From Boesenbergia rotunda (Eukaryota; Streptophyta; Magnoliopsida; Zingiberales; Zingiberaceae), in the NCBI GenBank assembly GCA_024364735.1, contig JAGFNQ010000961.1, forward strand, positions 278,098-342,097: DNA of 64,000 nt, written 5' to 3'. Each line of letters begins with the position of its first letter. The stretch's first letter is position 1. Under the pieces are notes generated by a model. The model did no database searches. It was not told where the DNA came from and saw only the letters and a list, made by a program, of their open reading frames with translations. Made by a program: the position numbers and the translations under genes. This document shows positions 1 through 11,146 of the stretch, piece after piece.

Positions 1-206
1 GGCTTGGTATGAAAGACTTTCTTCATTTCTAGTGTCTAAGGGGTTTAAGAGAGGAACAATTGACCCTACTTTGTTCCTAAAATCTAAGGATAAGGACATA
101 TTTGTTGCCCAAGTCTATGTAGACAATATCATTTTTGGGTCAACAAATAATGACTTTTTACAAGAATTCATCAAGTGTATGGAAGATGAATTTGAGATTA
201 GTCTTG
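1..206 (+). pseudogene. Copia reverse transcriptase fragment (element A', left part)
   Basis: Residues from the C-terminal half of a Copia reverse transcriptase. The box FVAQVYVDNIIFGST corresponds to the catalytic YVDD block, with the second Asp read as Asn. It is followed by EFIKCMEDEFEISLV. Translation breaks at 207, where another LTR starts, and resumes at 17566 with GELTFFLGLQVKQ, which is the expected next RT segment. This is therefore one RT gene split by a 17.4-kb insertion. The wording of the boxes resembles SIRE/Maximus-type Copia (family knowledge, no search run). The gene continues off the left edge of the window. Confidence 0.85.
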
Positions 207-743
207 TGTTAGTGATATGAGAGAAGTGTCCTAAGGCAATCGCCTTATGATTGAAATCATTTATTTTAATAAATGAATATTCACTATTTGAGTATACATG
301 ATTATTTGATTAAGATCTTAAGCTCATTTACTGAATGCCCGCAATACAATTCACAGCATGAGAGAATTTGTGATGAATTCACAACTAGTGATTATCTCTA
401 CATGTGCAATTGTGAAGTATTGAAATTGTCCATAGTCGATGAATTGATAAATACGGACACTATCAATTCTGTTGAGACTAGCATGGGTTATTCTCTAATC
501 AGCTGATTCTCACTGGCTGGTGACAATGAGATGTCCGGAGATAAACATGAATGCTAGTTAAGGGAACTAGTTCATTGGAGTGACTGGCTGTAAAACTTCA
601 TATGATAGTCTACATATAGATATGTCAGTGAAGTTCTTACTGCAGCTTAAGTGTGATGTTCCTTTGACTTACGGTGTTCATGTCATCTTGGACATGGAGA
701 CTTATACTTTGACATCTTAAGCAAGCATCTCCAAGGAGGTGTG
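207..743 (+). repeat. 5' LTR of element C, first part
   Basis: Begins TGTTAGTGATATG and matches 15353-15890 almost base for base. It stops at GGAGGTGTG where the gag-only element is inserted. The LTR resumes at 7675. The short ORF at 273-506 inside it is also open in the 3' LTR copy, but it has no recognisable domain and lies in the U3 region. I treat it as chance. Confidence 0.92.
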
Positions 744-1159
744 TGTTGGATCGAGAAATGCGAGAGAGGGGGGGGGGGCGAATGTCGCAATTCGTTCGGA
801 TTTAAAAAGAGTAAGTGCGCAGCGGAATAAAACAGAGCAAAAACAACGCTAACACGGTCGTTTTACTTGGTTCGGAGCCTGGGTCGACTCCTACTCCAAG
901 GCCCACGGTCGTTGACCGTTTTCTGTGGGCAATTCTATAAGTTCGTAAAGTTTACAGGAAAGATAATAACAAGAACAGTTTAGTAAACTTTAAATACAGC
1001 TCTTCGTTACCGACGTCCGGTGTAGATCGAAGTTTCGGAGCAGCGGGACGTCGTCAGCTCGAGTTGGAAGATTTCTGGAGCATGTCACGGAAGCAGAAGA
1101 GCGCAGAAGTGTCGCAGTGATTGATGCTCTGAAGAAGGAGGTCGAGGGCCCTTTATATA

Positions 1160-1530
1160 GGGCCTGGGGGCGCCCTGGTCGACGGGGGCGCCCCCCCACG
1201 TGGCAGCAGATCCGGTTGTTGCTCGGTCGCCGTCTGATCCCCTTATCCTCGGGATCCGGTTTGACCGGGGCGCCCGGATGACTCGGGGCGCCCGCATTGA
1301 CCGGTCAAAGCCTTATCTGCAGCGCTGAGCTCTCCTCGGTAAGTCTGGCTGGGGGCGCCCGGGACAGCGGGGGCGCCCTGGGCGTGTAGCGCAGACGCGG
1401 CTGAGTTGGTTCGCTATGGGGGCGCCCGGGACAGCGGGGGCGCCCTGGGTATGTACTTCGAAGTCTTTCTTGTCTTGTTGTGTTTTGTGTTCACCATGGG
1501 GGCGCCCGGGACACTCCGGGCGCCCTGGTC
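1160..1530 (-). promoter_or_regulatory. Cluster of GGGGGCGCCC palindromes upstream of the LTR TATA box
   Basis: The block GGGGGCGCCC(GGGACA), with its partner GGGGGCGCCCTGG, recurs about five times, near 1164, 1185, 1269, 1352, 1421 and 1500. The core GGGCGCCC is self-complementary. On the minus strand the cluster sits immediately upstream of the TATA box at about 1150-1160, where an enhancer would be expected. It is present again in the other LTR at about 6680-7045. A regulatory role is inferred from position only. Confidence 0.5.
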
Positions 1531-1789
1531 AGCTGTTGCATCACTCCTTTGAGGCACTCTGAGTTGTAGACACTCGTTCCTTCGGTCCTGCATCCAGGGT
1601 TAGTCCAAAACACAATAAAACAATAAAATAATAGGTTATACAGCCTTAGCTGTCTTGGTTCTGACTTTGGTCTCCAAAATGGAGCCCTAGGTCGAACCGA
1701 CGCCTAATGTTCCCTCAAGGGGAACGCGTCCTCACCTACTCCTCTCGGGAGAATTTACCTGGTGCCAACCGGATCCTCCAGTTGGACTT

Positions 1790-2045
1790 TTGCCCTGCAG
1801 CCCTTCGCCAGGTCTTGGTTTTCGCCTAGCAGCCCTTCGCCAGGACTTGGTTTTCGCCTAGCAGCCCTTCGCCAGGACTTGGTTTTCGCCCAGCAACCCT
1901 TCGCCAGGACTTGGTTTCCTGACAGCCCATCGTCAGGTGCCTAGCATCCCTTCGCTAGGACTTGGTTTTCGCCCAGCAACCCTTCGCCAGGACTTGGTTT
2001 TCTGACAGCCCATCGTCAGGTGCCTAGCATCCCTTCGCTAGGACT
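1790..2045 (-). repeat. Tandem repeat array in the LTR (about 30-bp units)
   Basis: Seven or so imperfect units of the type CAGCCCTTCGCCAGGACTTG followed by GTTTTCGCC(T/C)AG, alternating with a variant containing CCATCGTCAGGTGCC. The same array occurs in the other LTR at about 7308-7560. It produces spurious open frames on the plus strand at 1762-1944 and 7278-7460. Confidence 0.85.
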
Positions 2046-2153
2046 TTGTTTCCTGCACTCTCAAGCAGCATTGTTAGACAACAAATAACCCTTAACTTTG
2101 AATCCTTTGCCAATATCAAAACAAGGTTCGATCTGGTGCTTCCTGCACCAACA

Positions 2154-2167
2154 ATCTCCCCCTTTTT
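2154..2167 (-). other. Polypurine tract of the gag-only element
   Basis: On the minus strand this reads AAAAAGGGGGAGAT, directly abutting the TGTTGG start of the 3' LTR. This is the usual site for priming plus-strand DNA synthesis. Confidence 0.85.
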
Positions 2168-4726
2168 GATTATGGCAACACAATTCAAAGTTAAGGAAAA
2201 AATTACAACAGTTAAGAGCATAAGGTAAACAGTGAAGCATAACTGAAGCATAACTATAGAGTTGAAAAAAAATTCTTTATTTTTCATACTCCCCCTAAAA
2301 CCCTGAATACTTGTGTTATAAAATAGTTAAAATACTTAACTTTGACCTTTCCTCCCCCTTTGACATATATCAAAAGCATACATGGGTTAGCAAAGTTTCT
2401 AATGGGGAGTTTTGAGTTCTACCAAAAATAGGTTTTTGACAAAGTATTTTTAAAAAAAGAGCAAAAGTATTTGTATCCATAGACACTTTTGAAAAGCAAG
2501 CTTAAACTTTGTAAAAAAACCCTTTTTCTCAGACAAATTTTGATTACTAAGGAAAATTTTATTAAAAAAACATGCACTAAAAATAACTTCGAATCACTTA
2601 GAAATGCTTAAAATTTTGAAATAGCTTAAAAATAAAATTCCCTTTCTCTCCCCCTTAATGTAAAACTCTTCTCCTTATGTTTTAGACCATTTTTAAGTCT
2701 AATATAAAAATATTTTCAGAGAAGTTTTAAGGAGAGCGTTTGTGTATCAGAGCCTATGAGTTTTGAAAGCATGAAAATACTTAGTATAATTCTTGAAAGT
2801 ATAGCAAAAGGTTTTAAATTGCACCAACAAAACTTTATTTGGAAAAGTATTGAAAAGATACTTTATATTTGTAGGCCAATCTTTTAGAAAATTCACGCAC
2901 TTAGAACAATATTGCCTTGAAAAATATTTATACTTTTGAAAACATTATTGCAGTACTTTTTGACAGATATTATGTATTTTTGAGGATATAAGTTCTTTTG
3001 AATCTTCAAAAGTACATTTGAAATAAATATTATGCATTTTTGAAAAATCTAAGTACTTTTGAAATAAGTTAAGATTTGAAACACATAAGTACTTTTAAAA
3101 AAGTATTTAGACTTTGAAAGATATAAGTAATTTTGAAAAGACTTAGACTTTGAAAAGTATTAGTAATTTTTGAAAAGAATTAGACTTTGAAAAGTATAAG
3201 TAATTTTTGAAAAGAATTATGCATTTTGAACACAAAATATTTTACTTGACTAGGTTTCTTTTCCAGTCTGACACAATCCTAGGAAACCTTGTTGACTACA
3301 AGGACATTTTCCTAAGTGTCCTAGAAAATTTTCTCCAACCCAAGTAAATATTATAAAATTAATTTCATAAGCCACAAGAATTTTGTAAAATAATAGTATT
3401 TTGACAGAAAAATTATTTAAGTTTTCAAAAGGATTTTGAACTTGCAGTGTATGAAAACATATAATTTTGAAAATGTTCAATAATTCTTTTAATTTCATCT
3501 CCCCCTAAACTTGACCCAGTCCTAGGAAGCTTGTTGACTACAAGCGATCTTCCTCTGAGTTTTAGGGTTTGATTTAAATTATACGAATTATCTAATAACT
3601 TCAAAACAAATAATTACCAAAAAAATTTTCAGAAATTCTTCTTTTGAATCAAACTCCCCCTAAATTTGACACATCTTAGGAGTCCTAGTAGATCATGAAG
3701 TGGACCTTCCTCTGTGTCTTTAGGGTTTATTAAAAACAAAAGAATAATTTTGAATAATCTTCTGAGTATGAAACTTTCAAGGAGATAAATTTTTGACACC
3801 TCAATTTGAAGTAATAATAATACCACAGTTTTTGAAAAGAAATATTTTGAAATAATTTTTCAAAGAGATAGTAATATACCAAGAATTTTGAGTAATTTTT
3901 GAAGGCCTTATTCTGAAATGATACTAAATTTTAGAGCATCAGGTTTTGAGAATAAATCTAAAAAGAACTCCCCTTGTATTCGACTTGTCTTAACTTTATC
4001 TAAGTGCTTGAAGGGTCTTTAGCATTAACTAGGTTTGACCATGTTTGACTCAGTTGACTAAGGTTTAACCATGTTAATCATGGTTTGACTATGTTGAAAT
4101 TATTCTCTGAATGAAAACACAACATAAAAGAAATTTTAATTTGAACTTAATTTTCCTGTCTCACCCAATCTAGGGTTTTCAAACAGTTAGCCTTAAAAGT
4201 TCTTGTGAGACAGGTTTGAAGGTAAAAATGTTTAACTTTGAAAAAAAAATGTTTGTTTTTGAAAAAGTATAATTGACTTCGAAGACAGAAAAAGAGTGAT
4301 TTTGAAAAAGAATTTTTGAAAATAGGTTTGAATCTATAATTATTTGAAATTTGTGTTAGATTCGAATTTGACATAAGATAATTTGAATTTGAATTTCAGA
4401 AATTGGCTTCCAGGTCTTGGCGAGGCACTAGGCCTTCTTTGGCCGTAGCCTTATGGGATCATCCACCCTTTCCTTGACAAAGCCTTTTAATGAAATTTCA
4501 TTTTCAAATTAAATTAGGTCATTTTCTGGTCCAACTAGCTTGGGTCTTGGATCGGTAGCTTCAGCTGGTTTCACCAGTCTAAAGAGACCAAGTAGACTTG
4601 ATCTTATTAGAGTTAGTTTCCCCAACGTACTATCATCTCACCTCCTCCCAATACTATGTTGTCAAATTTCAACTAGTTGGTTAAGTCCTTAAGGTATCTA
4701 GTCCGATGAATAGCCAAGACAAAACT
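2168..4726 (-). other. Noncoding 3' region of the gag-only element
   Basis: 2.5 kb of very A/T-rich DNA with no recognisable protein. It contains several extra purine tracts on the minus strand (TTTAGGGGGAG at about 2287-2298, 3497-3510 and 3650-3662; related GGGGGAG runs near 2350 and 2645). It also contains three diverged copies of a block with TCCTAGGA and TTGACTACAAG followed by CTAGGGTTT-like sequence, near 3270, 3520 and 3675. The region 2440-3240 is a monotonous run of TTTTGAAA/AAGTA-type words. Confidence 0.7.
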
Positions 4727-5932
4727 TCAGATAATGTTATAGTGAGGAGAAATTTCTGGATTTTCTAAGTTTGCAAAATTATTAATCAGTTTTTCTTGTA
4801 TATCAATTTTAATTTTCAAAGTCTCATTTTCTTGTCTTAACATTTTGAATTTTGACTTTGCTAATATACATGATTTCATTAAGTTATCTAAGCATGCATC
4901 CATATCTAAATTTGACCACGGGAGATTAATTAAACTATCAGTATTCAAGGTAAAGAGTTGATTTGGATGTAAATTACAGTTACCCATTTTGGTTGGTTTC
5001 CCTGGATCTTTGTAACGTTTATCTGTGCATTCCTCTTTGTAATGCCCAAACTCCTGACACTTGAAGCATTGAATGCGACTCTTGTTCTTTCGTGCTTTTG
5101 GAGCTCGTTTCTTTGTTGCCGTCGGTGGTATCGTTTGAATCTTACGGGTAGGACACTTAGTTTGGTAGTGCCCTCTCTCCCTGCATATGTAACAAATTAT
5201 ATGATTTTTAAAATTCAAATTTGTAATTTTACCTTTTGATTCCTTATTAGGAATCTCCCCCTTAATTGTTGCTGTCTCGGATCTAAATTCATCTTCTGAT
5301 TCCGTGTCTGAGTCGGACTTGGGTACCGGTTGAAGCTCCTTCTTTGATGGTTCTCTTGGAGTTTTCCCTGCAAAAGTTATACCTTCCTCGACCATTGCAG
5401 TATCAGCTTGATTATTTAATTCTAATTTAGAAAAGAATTTGAAATTGGTTACCATCTCAGTCAGTTCGTTGTCTGATTCTGCTGGTTCGATTTTGACTCT
5501 GGGTTCAGGTTCAGACTCTGACTCGGCTATCTGTGCTTGGACCGAGAGTGCGAGATAACTTACCTGATCTTCTTCTTCATCTGAGATTTCTTGATGAAGA
5601 TTGATCAATTTCTCCCACATTTCTCTAGCACATCCAAATGAACCGACTAGCTTGAGTTGTTCGTTGGTTAGACCGCATTGAAGAATTGCAGTTGCTCTTG
5701 CATCAGTCTCAATTTGGTTGAGGGTTGGTTCATCCAGTTTGTCCCATGCAATTGATAGTTCATCTTCTGTATGGAGGTGGAACCCTGTTTGAATGATCAT
5801 CCATATGTCCATATGGGTCTTCAGAAGGGACTCCATTTGTCTTCTCCAAAAGCTGAAGTTCTCGCCTGAGAATAGCGGTGGACGGGCACTGTTCCACTCT
5901 TGGTTGGCTATAAAATAACCTCTTGCACACAA
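4727..5932 (-). CDS. Gag polyprotein (nucleocapsid with two zinc knuckles)
   Basis: 401-residue Gag, the only gene of its element. The N-terminal 120 residues (WNSARPPLFSGENFSFWRRQM, then a run of helices ending EMWEKLINLHQE) look like the DUF4219/UBN2-type Copia Gag domain. An acidic linker follows at about 130-235. Two CX2CX4HX4C zinc knuckles lie near residues 247-260 (CYICRERGHYQTKC) and 290-303 (CFKCQEFGHYKEEC). The tail at about 345-390 is rich in Leu/Lys and could form a coiled coil. Gag assembles the virus-like particle in the cytoplasm and binds element RNA. The frame is uninterrupted from ATG to stop, unlike most genes here, which suggests selection or youth. It ends before any protease motif. 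The zinc-knuckle spacing resembles the Gag of elements A2 and D. Confidence 0.9.
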   Translation of the reverse strand: MCARGYFIANQEWNSARPPLFSGENFSFWRRQMESLLKTHMDIWMIIQTGFHLHTEDELSIAWDKLDEPTLNQIETDARATAILQCGLTNEQLKLVGSFGCAREMWEKLINLHQEISDEEEDQVSYLALSVQAQIAESESEPEPRVKIEPAESDNELTEMVTNFKFFSKLELNNQADTAMVEEGITFAGKTPREPSKKELQPVPKSDSDTESEDEFRSETATIKGEIPNKESKGKITNLNFKNHIICYICRERGHYQTKCPTRKIQTIPPTATKKRAPKARKNKSRIQCFKCQEFGHYKEECTDKRYKDPGKPTKMGNCNLHPNQLFTLNTDSLINLPWSNLDMDACLDNLMKSCILAKSKFKMLRQENETLKIKIDIQEKLINNFANLENPEISPHYNII

Positions 5933-6248
5933 AAGAACTAACAGAATGTACCAAGACTTGGTCTTGGATTAGTAGTGCGGGAGAAGAAGAAAAAAATTTG
6001 CCCAAAAAAATTGCACGAATTTCGAGGCAAAATGATATTAAAATAATAATAAAAAAATTTATGACAAATTTTCAAAAATTGATCGTTTTATCAATTCTAA
6101 TGAATGGTGAAAAGATGAAAATTCAAAATTGAAAAAGGCGTAAGGATATTTAAATACACTCACAGATATTATTTATTTGAAAAAATAAAGCGAAAGAAAA
6201 AAAAATCCGAAAAAATTTCAATGGTGGTTGCACCAATTTGAATACCCC
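5933..6248 (-). other. Leader of the gag-only element
   Basis: A/T-rich 5' leader between the primer site and gag. No gene or repeat was recognised. It presumably carries packaging signals (inference). Confidence 0.4.
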
Positions 6249-6260
6249 GCTCTGATACCA
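6249..6260 (-). other. Primer binding site (tRNA-iMet) of the gag-only element
   Basis: The minus strand reads TGGTATCAGAGC, complementary to the 3' end of plant initiator tRNA-Met. It lies two bases from the end of the LTR at 6263, which fixes the transcription direction as minus. Confidence 0.92.
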
Positions 6261-6262
6261 CT

Positions 6263-7669
6263 TGTTGGATCGAGAAATGCGAGAGAGGGGGGGTGAATGT
6301 CGCAATTCGTTCGGATTTAAAAAGAGTAAGTGCGCAGCGGAATAAAAAAGAGCAAAAACAACGCTAACACGGTCGTTTTACTTGGTTCGGAGCCTGGGTC
6401 GACTCCTACTCCAAGGCCCACGGTCGTTGACCATTTTTTGCGGGCAATTCTATAAGTTCGTAAAAGTTTACAGGAAAGATAATAACAAGAACAGTTTAGT
6501 AAACTTTAAATACAGCTCTTCGTTACCGACGTCCGGTGTAGATCGAAGTTTCGGAGCAGCGGGACGTCGTCAGCTCGAGTTGGAAGATTTCTGGAGCGTG
6601 TCGCGGAAGCAGAAGAGCGCAGAAGTGTCGCAGTGATTGATGCTCTGAAGAAGGAGGTCGAGGGCCCTTTATATAGGGCCTGGGGGCGCCCTGGTCGACG
6701 GGGGCGCCCCCCCACGTGGCAGCAGATCCGGTTGTTGCTCGGTCGCTGTCTGATCCCTTTATCCTCGGGATCCGGTTTGACCAGGGCGCCCGGATGACTC
6801 GGGGAGCCCGCATTGACCGGTCAAAGCCTTATCTGCAGCGCTGAGCTCTCCTCGGTAAGTCTGGCTGGGGCGCCCGGGACAGCGGGGGCGCCCTGGGTGT
6901 GTAGCGCAGACGCGGCTGAGTTGGTTCGCTATGGGGGCGCCCGGGACAGCGGGGGCGCCCTGGGTATGTACTGTCGAAGTCTTTCTTGTCTTGTTGTGTT
7001 TTGTGTTCACCATGGGGGCGCCCGGGACACTCCGGGCGCCCTGGTCAGCTGTTGCCTCACTCCTTTGAGGCACTCTGAGTTGCAGACACTCGTTCCTTCG
7101 GTCCTGCATCCAGGGTTAGTCCAAAACACAATAAAACAATAAAATAATAGGTTATACAACCTTAGCTGTCTTGGTTCTGACTTTGGTCTCCAAAATGGAG
7201 CCCTAGGTCGAACCGACGCCTAATGTTCCCTCAAGGGGAACGCGTCCTCACCTACTCCTCTCGGGAGAATTTACCTGGTGCCAACCGGATCCTCCAGTTG
7301 GACTTTTGCCCTGCAGCCCTTCGCCAGGTCTTGGTTTTCGCCTAGCAGCCCTTCGCCAGGACTTGGTTTTCGCCTAGCAGCCCTTCGCCAGGACTTGGTT
7401 TTCGCCCAGCAACCCTTCGCCAGGACTTGGTTTCCTGACAGCCCATCGTCAGGTGCCTAGCATCCCTTCGCTAGGACTTGGTTTTCGCCCAGCAACCCTT
7501 CGCCAGGACTTGGTTTTCTGACAGCCCATCGTCAGGTGACTAGCATCCCTTCGCTAGGACTTTGTTTCCTGCACTCTCAAGCAGCATTGTTAGACAACAA
7601 ATAACCCTTAACTTTGAATCCTTTGCCAATATCAAAACAAGGTTTGATCTGGTGCTTCCTGCACCAACA
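6263..7669 (-). repeat. 5' LTR of the gag-only element
   Basis: Second LTR copy, TGTTGGATCG to GCACCAACA, nearly identical to 744-2153. Visible differences include a shorter G-run near 6290 and a few substitutions. The TATA box is at about 6667-6677 on the minus strand, with the GC-palindrome cluster and the tandem repeats upstream. Confidence 0.92.
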
Positions 7670-7674
7670 GTGTG

Positions 7675-9305
7675 GACCCAGGATGATTGGGTATAAGCCG
7701 AAGTGCCCGAAGATGTTTGAACAACCTACAATGGATTCACCACTCCTTGCGAGGAGATGTATACCCGAGGCCTATCGTTCAGAGTATGAATCTCTTAAAT
7801 ACATGAGAGTAATTAGAATCCATAGTACGAGGAAACGATACTTGGGCTAGGTGTGACGTAGTTAGCCTAGTGGGGACTGACACACATAGACCATGTCCTG
7901 AACCAAGTGGGTATAAGATGATGAAGGGAATGGGGCACGATTCATTATAGCTGCTGAAGGGTTTCAGAATCATTTCTGAGGTCAACCGTTGATCTTTCAA
8001 TTAATTGGGGATCATGATGTACTACTAGGTGCCACTCATGATCGTTCTATAATTAATTAGTTAATTATGGACGGCCAACATAAATTGAAAACCTATTTGG
8101 TCACACGCATAACGAGTAATTCGAAGGATTTAAAACGAGTTGAGAATTGGATTCTCCAATCGAGATAGACTATTTTTGGTAAGTCCAAACAATAGTCAAA
8201 ACTGAATTTATTTCAGACGCATCGGAAGCATAGAATGGCTAAGTCTTTTAAAGACTTAATGGGTGAATTAAATAAGTTTAATTCATTAAGGGTTTTGATC
8301 CAATTGGGGTTAGATGGGCCGGCCAAGGAAGGGGGCCTCCTCTCTTCTTGTCATGGCCGACCACCACCATAAGAGGATAAGACTATTTTGGTTTGTTTTA
8401 TAAAATATACCAAAGGTTGGTTTATTTTATAAAAGGTTATATAAATTTTATATAAATTTTTATATAATGAACCATGAGTTGGTTTGTTTAATAAAATTTA
8501 TATAATGAACCATTGGTTGGTTTGTTTTATAAATTTTTATATAATGAACCAATGGTTGGTTTGTTTTATAAATTTTATATAATCATGCCAAAAGAAAGAG
8601 AGCCTTGATTATGGATTGATTGAGAAATTATTCCATAATCAAGAAGAAGAAGCTTGATCATGAGAGCCTTGATTATGGATTGATTGAGAAATTATTCCAA
8701 AATCAAGGAGATGTTTGCTTGGGAATTAAGAAACCTCTCCCTATATAAAGGACCCAAGGGGTGCCATGGAGGATGATCCATCCAAGAATTGCTTGGGCTC
8801 TCTCCTCTTCTTCTCTCCCTCTCTCTTGGCTGGCCATAGGCCTTCCTTCTTTCTTCTTGCCGTGAGCACAAGGAGAAGCATCAAGGCGACGAAGTTCTTC
8901 CTTGCGACGATCTTCCTCTTCGGCCAACCTTGGTTGTGAGTCTTTCGATTTGATTACTCTCTCGGTTTTCGTCGTGTTCACGGAGAATCTAGTAGTTCTC
9001 GTGAACACGAAACTCGTGGCTTAGCGAAGTCATCCCGACGATACTCGGCGTGGATACGAATAGAGGCGGAGCTTTCAAGGTACGCTAACGGTTGGATCTC
9101 GTCCCTTCTTCCAAGTTACGCAAGATAATTCATAGAGTAATTTCCTTTTCTGCAAAAATTTTATATTACAATTATGTGAACACATTGCATGCTTAGGATA
9201 TGTGTTAGAATAATTTAGGAAATTATTCATGCTTTTGTTTCCGCTGCATGTAATTATGTAACAATTACAATACGTGTCCGCGTCGGCATGCACCCGGTCC
9301 CAACA
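7675..9305 (+). repeat. 5' LTR of element C, second part
   Basis: Continuation of the LTR begun at 207, after the nested insertion. It ends GGTCCCAACA. Compared with the 3' LTR it lacks about 36 bp near 7770 (present at about 15992-16030). A TATA box lies at about 8741-8748 (CTATATAAAG). Upstream, at about 8390-8580, are four imperfect copies of a unit containing GGTTGGTTTGTTTTATAA and TATATAATGAACCA. At 8600-8710 there are two copies of GAGAGCCTTGATTATGGATT. Confidence 0.92.
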
Positions 9306-9306
9306 G

Positions 9307-9318
9307 TGGTATCAGAGC
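9307..9318 (+). other. Primer binding site (tRNA-iMet) of element C
   Basis: TGGTATCAGAGC one base after the LTR end CCCAACA, followed by CGG. Confidence 0.93.
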
Positions 9319-11146
9319 CGGTTAGTGTTCGACATAATCATATAATTATTTTACGGAAAACTTTGTCATGATCTCAATTTTAGAAAATTTTCCAATTATG
9401 TAAACTTTCCAATTATGGTAAATTTTAGATTTAGGAATTTTAAAGTTTGGAAATCCTTATGAAATTTCGCAAACTTTTGAAATATCTCTGTTTCTGAAAT
9501 TTTTTTGATAATTGTGAAAACTTTCCAATTTTGGAAATTTCCTAATTTTTGGAAATTTTCTAATTTTGGAAATTTCCAATTTTCTTTGTACCAGAAACTT
9601 ATAATAATTCTGAAAACCTTTTAATTTTGGAAACTTTCGATTTATGGAAAGCTCGTATTTTTGGGCACTTTCTTTTCATGAAAGTCTAGATATTTTATGG
9701 AAACATTAATTGACAATTAAATTCAAATTGGTTTTTAAATTATTAACAAAATTCTTTACTTTGGGGAGTGCCTCGGGGAGCCACCCAAATTAAAGTTAGT
9801 TGTTATAATTTAATTTTCTATTTAGAATATGAATTGTTAAAATTGATTTGGGTAGGCCTCGGGGAGCCATCCAAATTATATTATTAACAAGTTCTTTAAT
9901 TGTCAAGTTTAATTTGGTTATACCTCGGGCAGCAGGCCAAATTAGATTTACAACAAATTTTTTTTCTTTGGGGAGTGCCTCGGGGAGTCACCCAAAGTAA
10001 ATAATTTGTTGTAATTAATTATCCATAAATAAAATATGTGATCAAATCTTGGAAATTTTTGAGGTGATTCTCAAACGATAATTTCCCTATTTGATTTATG
10101 AGGTGATGCTCTTACATATTGTTGTCTCCAAAATTAATTAGGAAAATTATTTCCTATAGAGTTTATTTCCTTAAATAAGATTTTCATGTAAATAATGTGT
10201 GGTTGAATTAAGGGAATCTGTCTCTTAATTTAATAAGATTTGTTTTAGAGAAATCAAAGTCTTAAATATATTATTTCCGAAATTGATTATGATAATTTGG
10301 GAAATTGTTTCCCAAAACAATTCCTTGAATAAAGTATGAAATTAGAATTAGAAAATCCGGTTCCTAATTCAATTAATGAGACTTGATAAATTAAGTCACA
10401 TACATACTTTATTAAGGAAATCGTTAGAACATGACATAATTATATGTCATGAATGTGCTTAAAAGGAAAAGGATGAGACCCAAAACCCCTTACAAAATAT
10501 TAAGGCCAACACATTCCATTAATATGGTTAGAACCGGAGTTTTGTTTCTCGTTTGGGTTGATGGACACATCCATGCCCGGCTTGAACCTCAACATGTTCA
10601 AACCATGGAATTAGTTTATGATTAATATAGTTGGAGTCAGAGGTCAATCCTTAGTTTTGGTTGTTGGACACATCCAAGCCTGACTAAACGGTTGAATGAG
10701 CTCCAACCATATTAAAACTATTTCTTGATTAATGGGTCAGCCTTAAGCTTGGAGCATCGATTTGTTGTGCCACAGCCAAGGTCGATGTAAAAAGAGGTGC
10801 AGTTGGGTGCTATGTATATTGTTGCATACTTGTTAATAAGTTAACAACCCAATGATTTATGCAAACATTCAATTAGTTGATAGCATAATGTGATAGTTAC
10901 ATATGTATAATATGTAATCGGTATAATTACCTACCTTCATAGCTAAGAATAACTTGATGGACTCTAGCCATGGTTGTTCTTATCTATGGTTGGATATCAA
11001 CCTATTTGGAGATGTTCCTACGATCTCCCGAATTGATAAAAAGGGTTATTCAATTAGAAAAATAAATAGGATTTAATTAATGTATATTGATGCATTCTTT
11101 ATCATTCTTCTCACATAAGCTCAATTTGTATTTCTAGGATAATCAC
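9319..11146 (+). other. Long 5' leader of element C with short repeated motifs
   Basis: 1.8 kb without a convincing gene. At 9400-9560 the word GGAAATTT/AATTTTGG recurs many times. At about 9765-10000 there are four copies of a block built on GCCTCGGGGAGCCACCCAAA, spaced 70-100 bp apart. The same block occurs three times, as the complement, in the leader of C2 at about 51705-51890. The rest has no recognisable features. Confidence 0.6.

Larger units (their letters stand above)
744..2153 (-). repeat. 3' LTR of the gag-only element
   Basis: In plus coordinates it runs from TGTTGGATCG to GCACCAACA and pairs with 6263-7669. In element orientation U3 begins at 2153. A TATA box lies at about 1150-1160 (CTATATAAAGG on the minus strand). 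Upstream of it are the GC-rich palindromes and the tandem repeat described separately. Confidence 0.92.
744..7669 (-). mobile_element. Gag-only, pol-less LTR retrotransposon (TR-GAG-like)
   Basis: Complete element lying on the minus strand. It has LTRs of about 1.41 kb (744-2153 and 6263-7669) with TG/CA ends, and a perfect 5-bp target duplication GTGTG at 739-743 and 7670-7674. The tRNA-iMet primer site is at 6249-6260, next to the right LTR, and the polypurine tract is at 2154-2167, next to the left LTR. The only recognisable gene is gag (4727-5932). No protease, integrase, RT or RNase H was found in the 4.1-kb interior. This matches the published concept of terminal-repeat retrotransposons with a GAG domain, which borrow pol functions. 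The two LTRs differ at only scattered sites, so the insertion looks fairly young. It is nested in the 5' LTR of element C. Confidence 0.9.

Noticed and set aside
1762..1944. Open frame of 60 codons repeated at 7278-7460
   Set aside because: It is a product of the 30-bp tandem array in the LTRs; low complexity, no domain, and on the strand opposite to the element.
1790..2045. Array that superficially resembles CRISPR repeats
   Set aside because: Units abut without unique spacers, lie in both LTRs of a plant retrotransposon, and no cas genes exist.
9307..9318. tRNA-Met-like sequence here and at five other sites
   Set aside because: Each is a 12-base primer binding site beside an LTR, not a tRNA gene.
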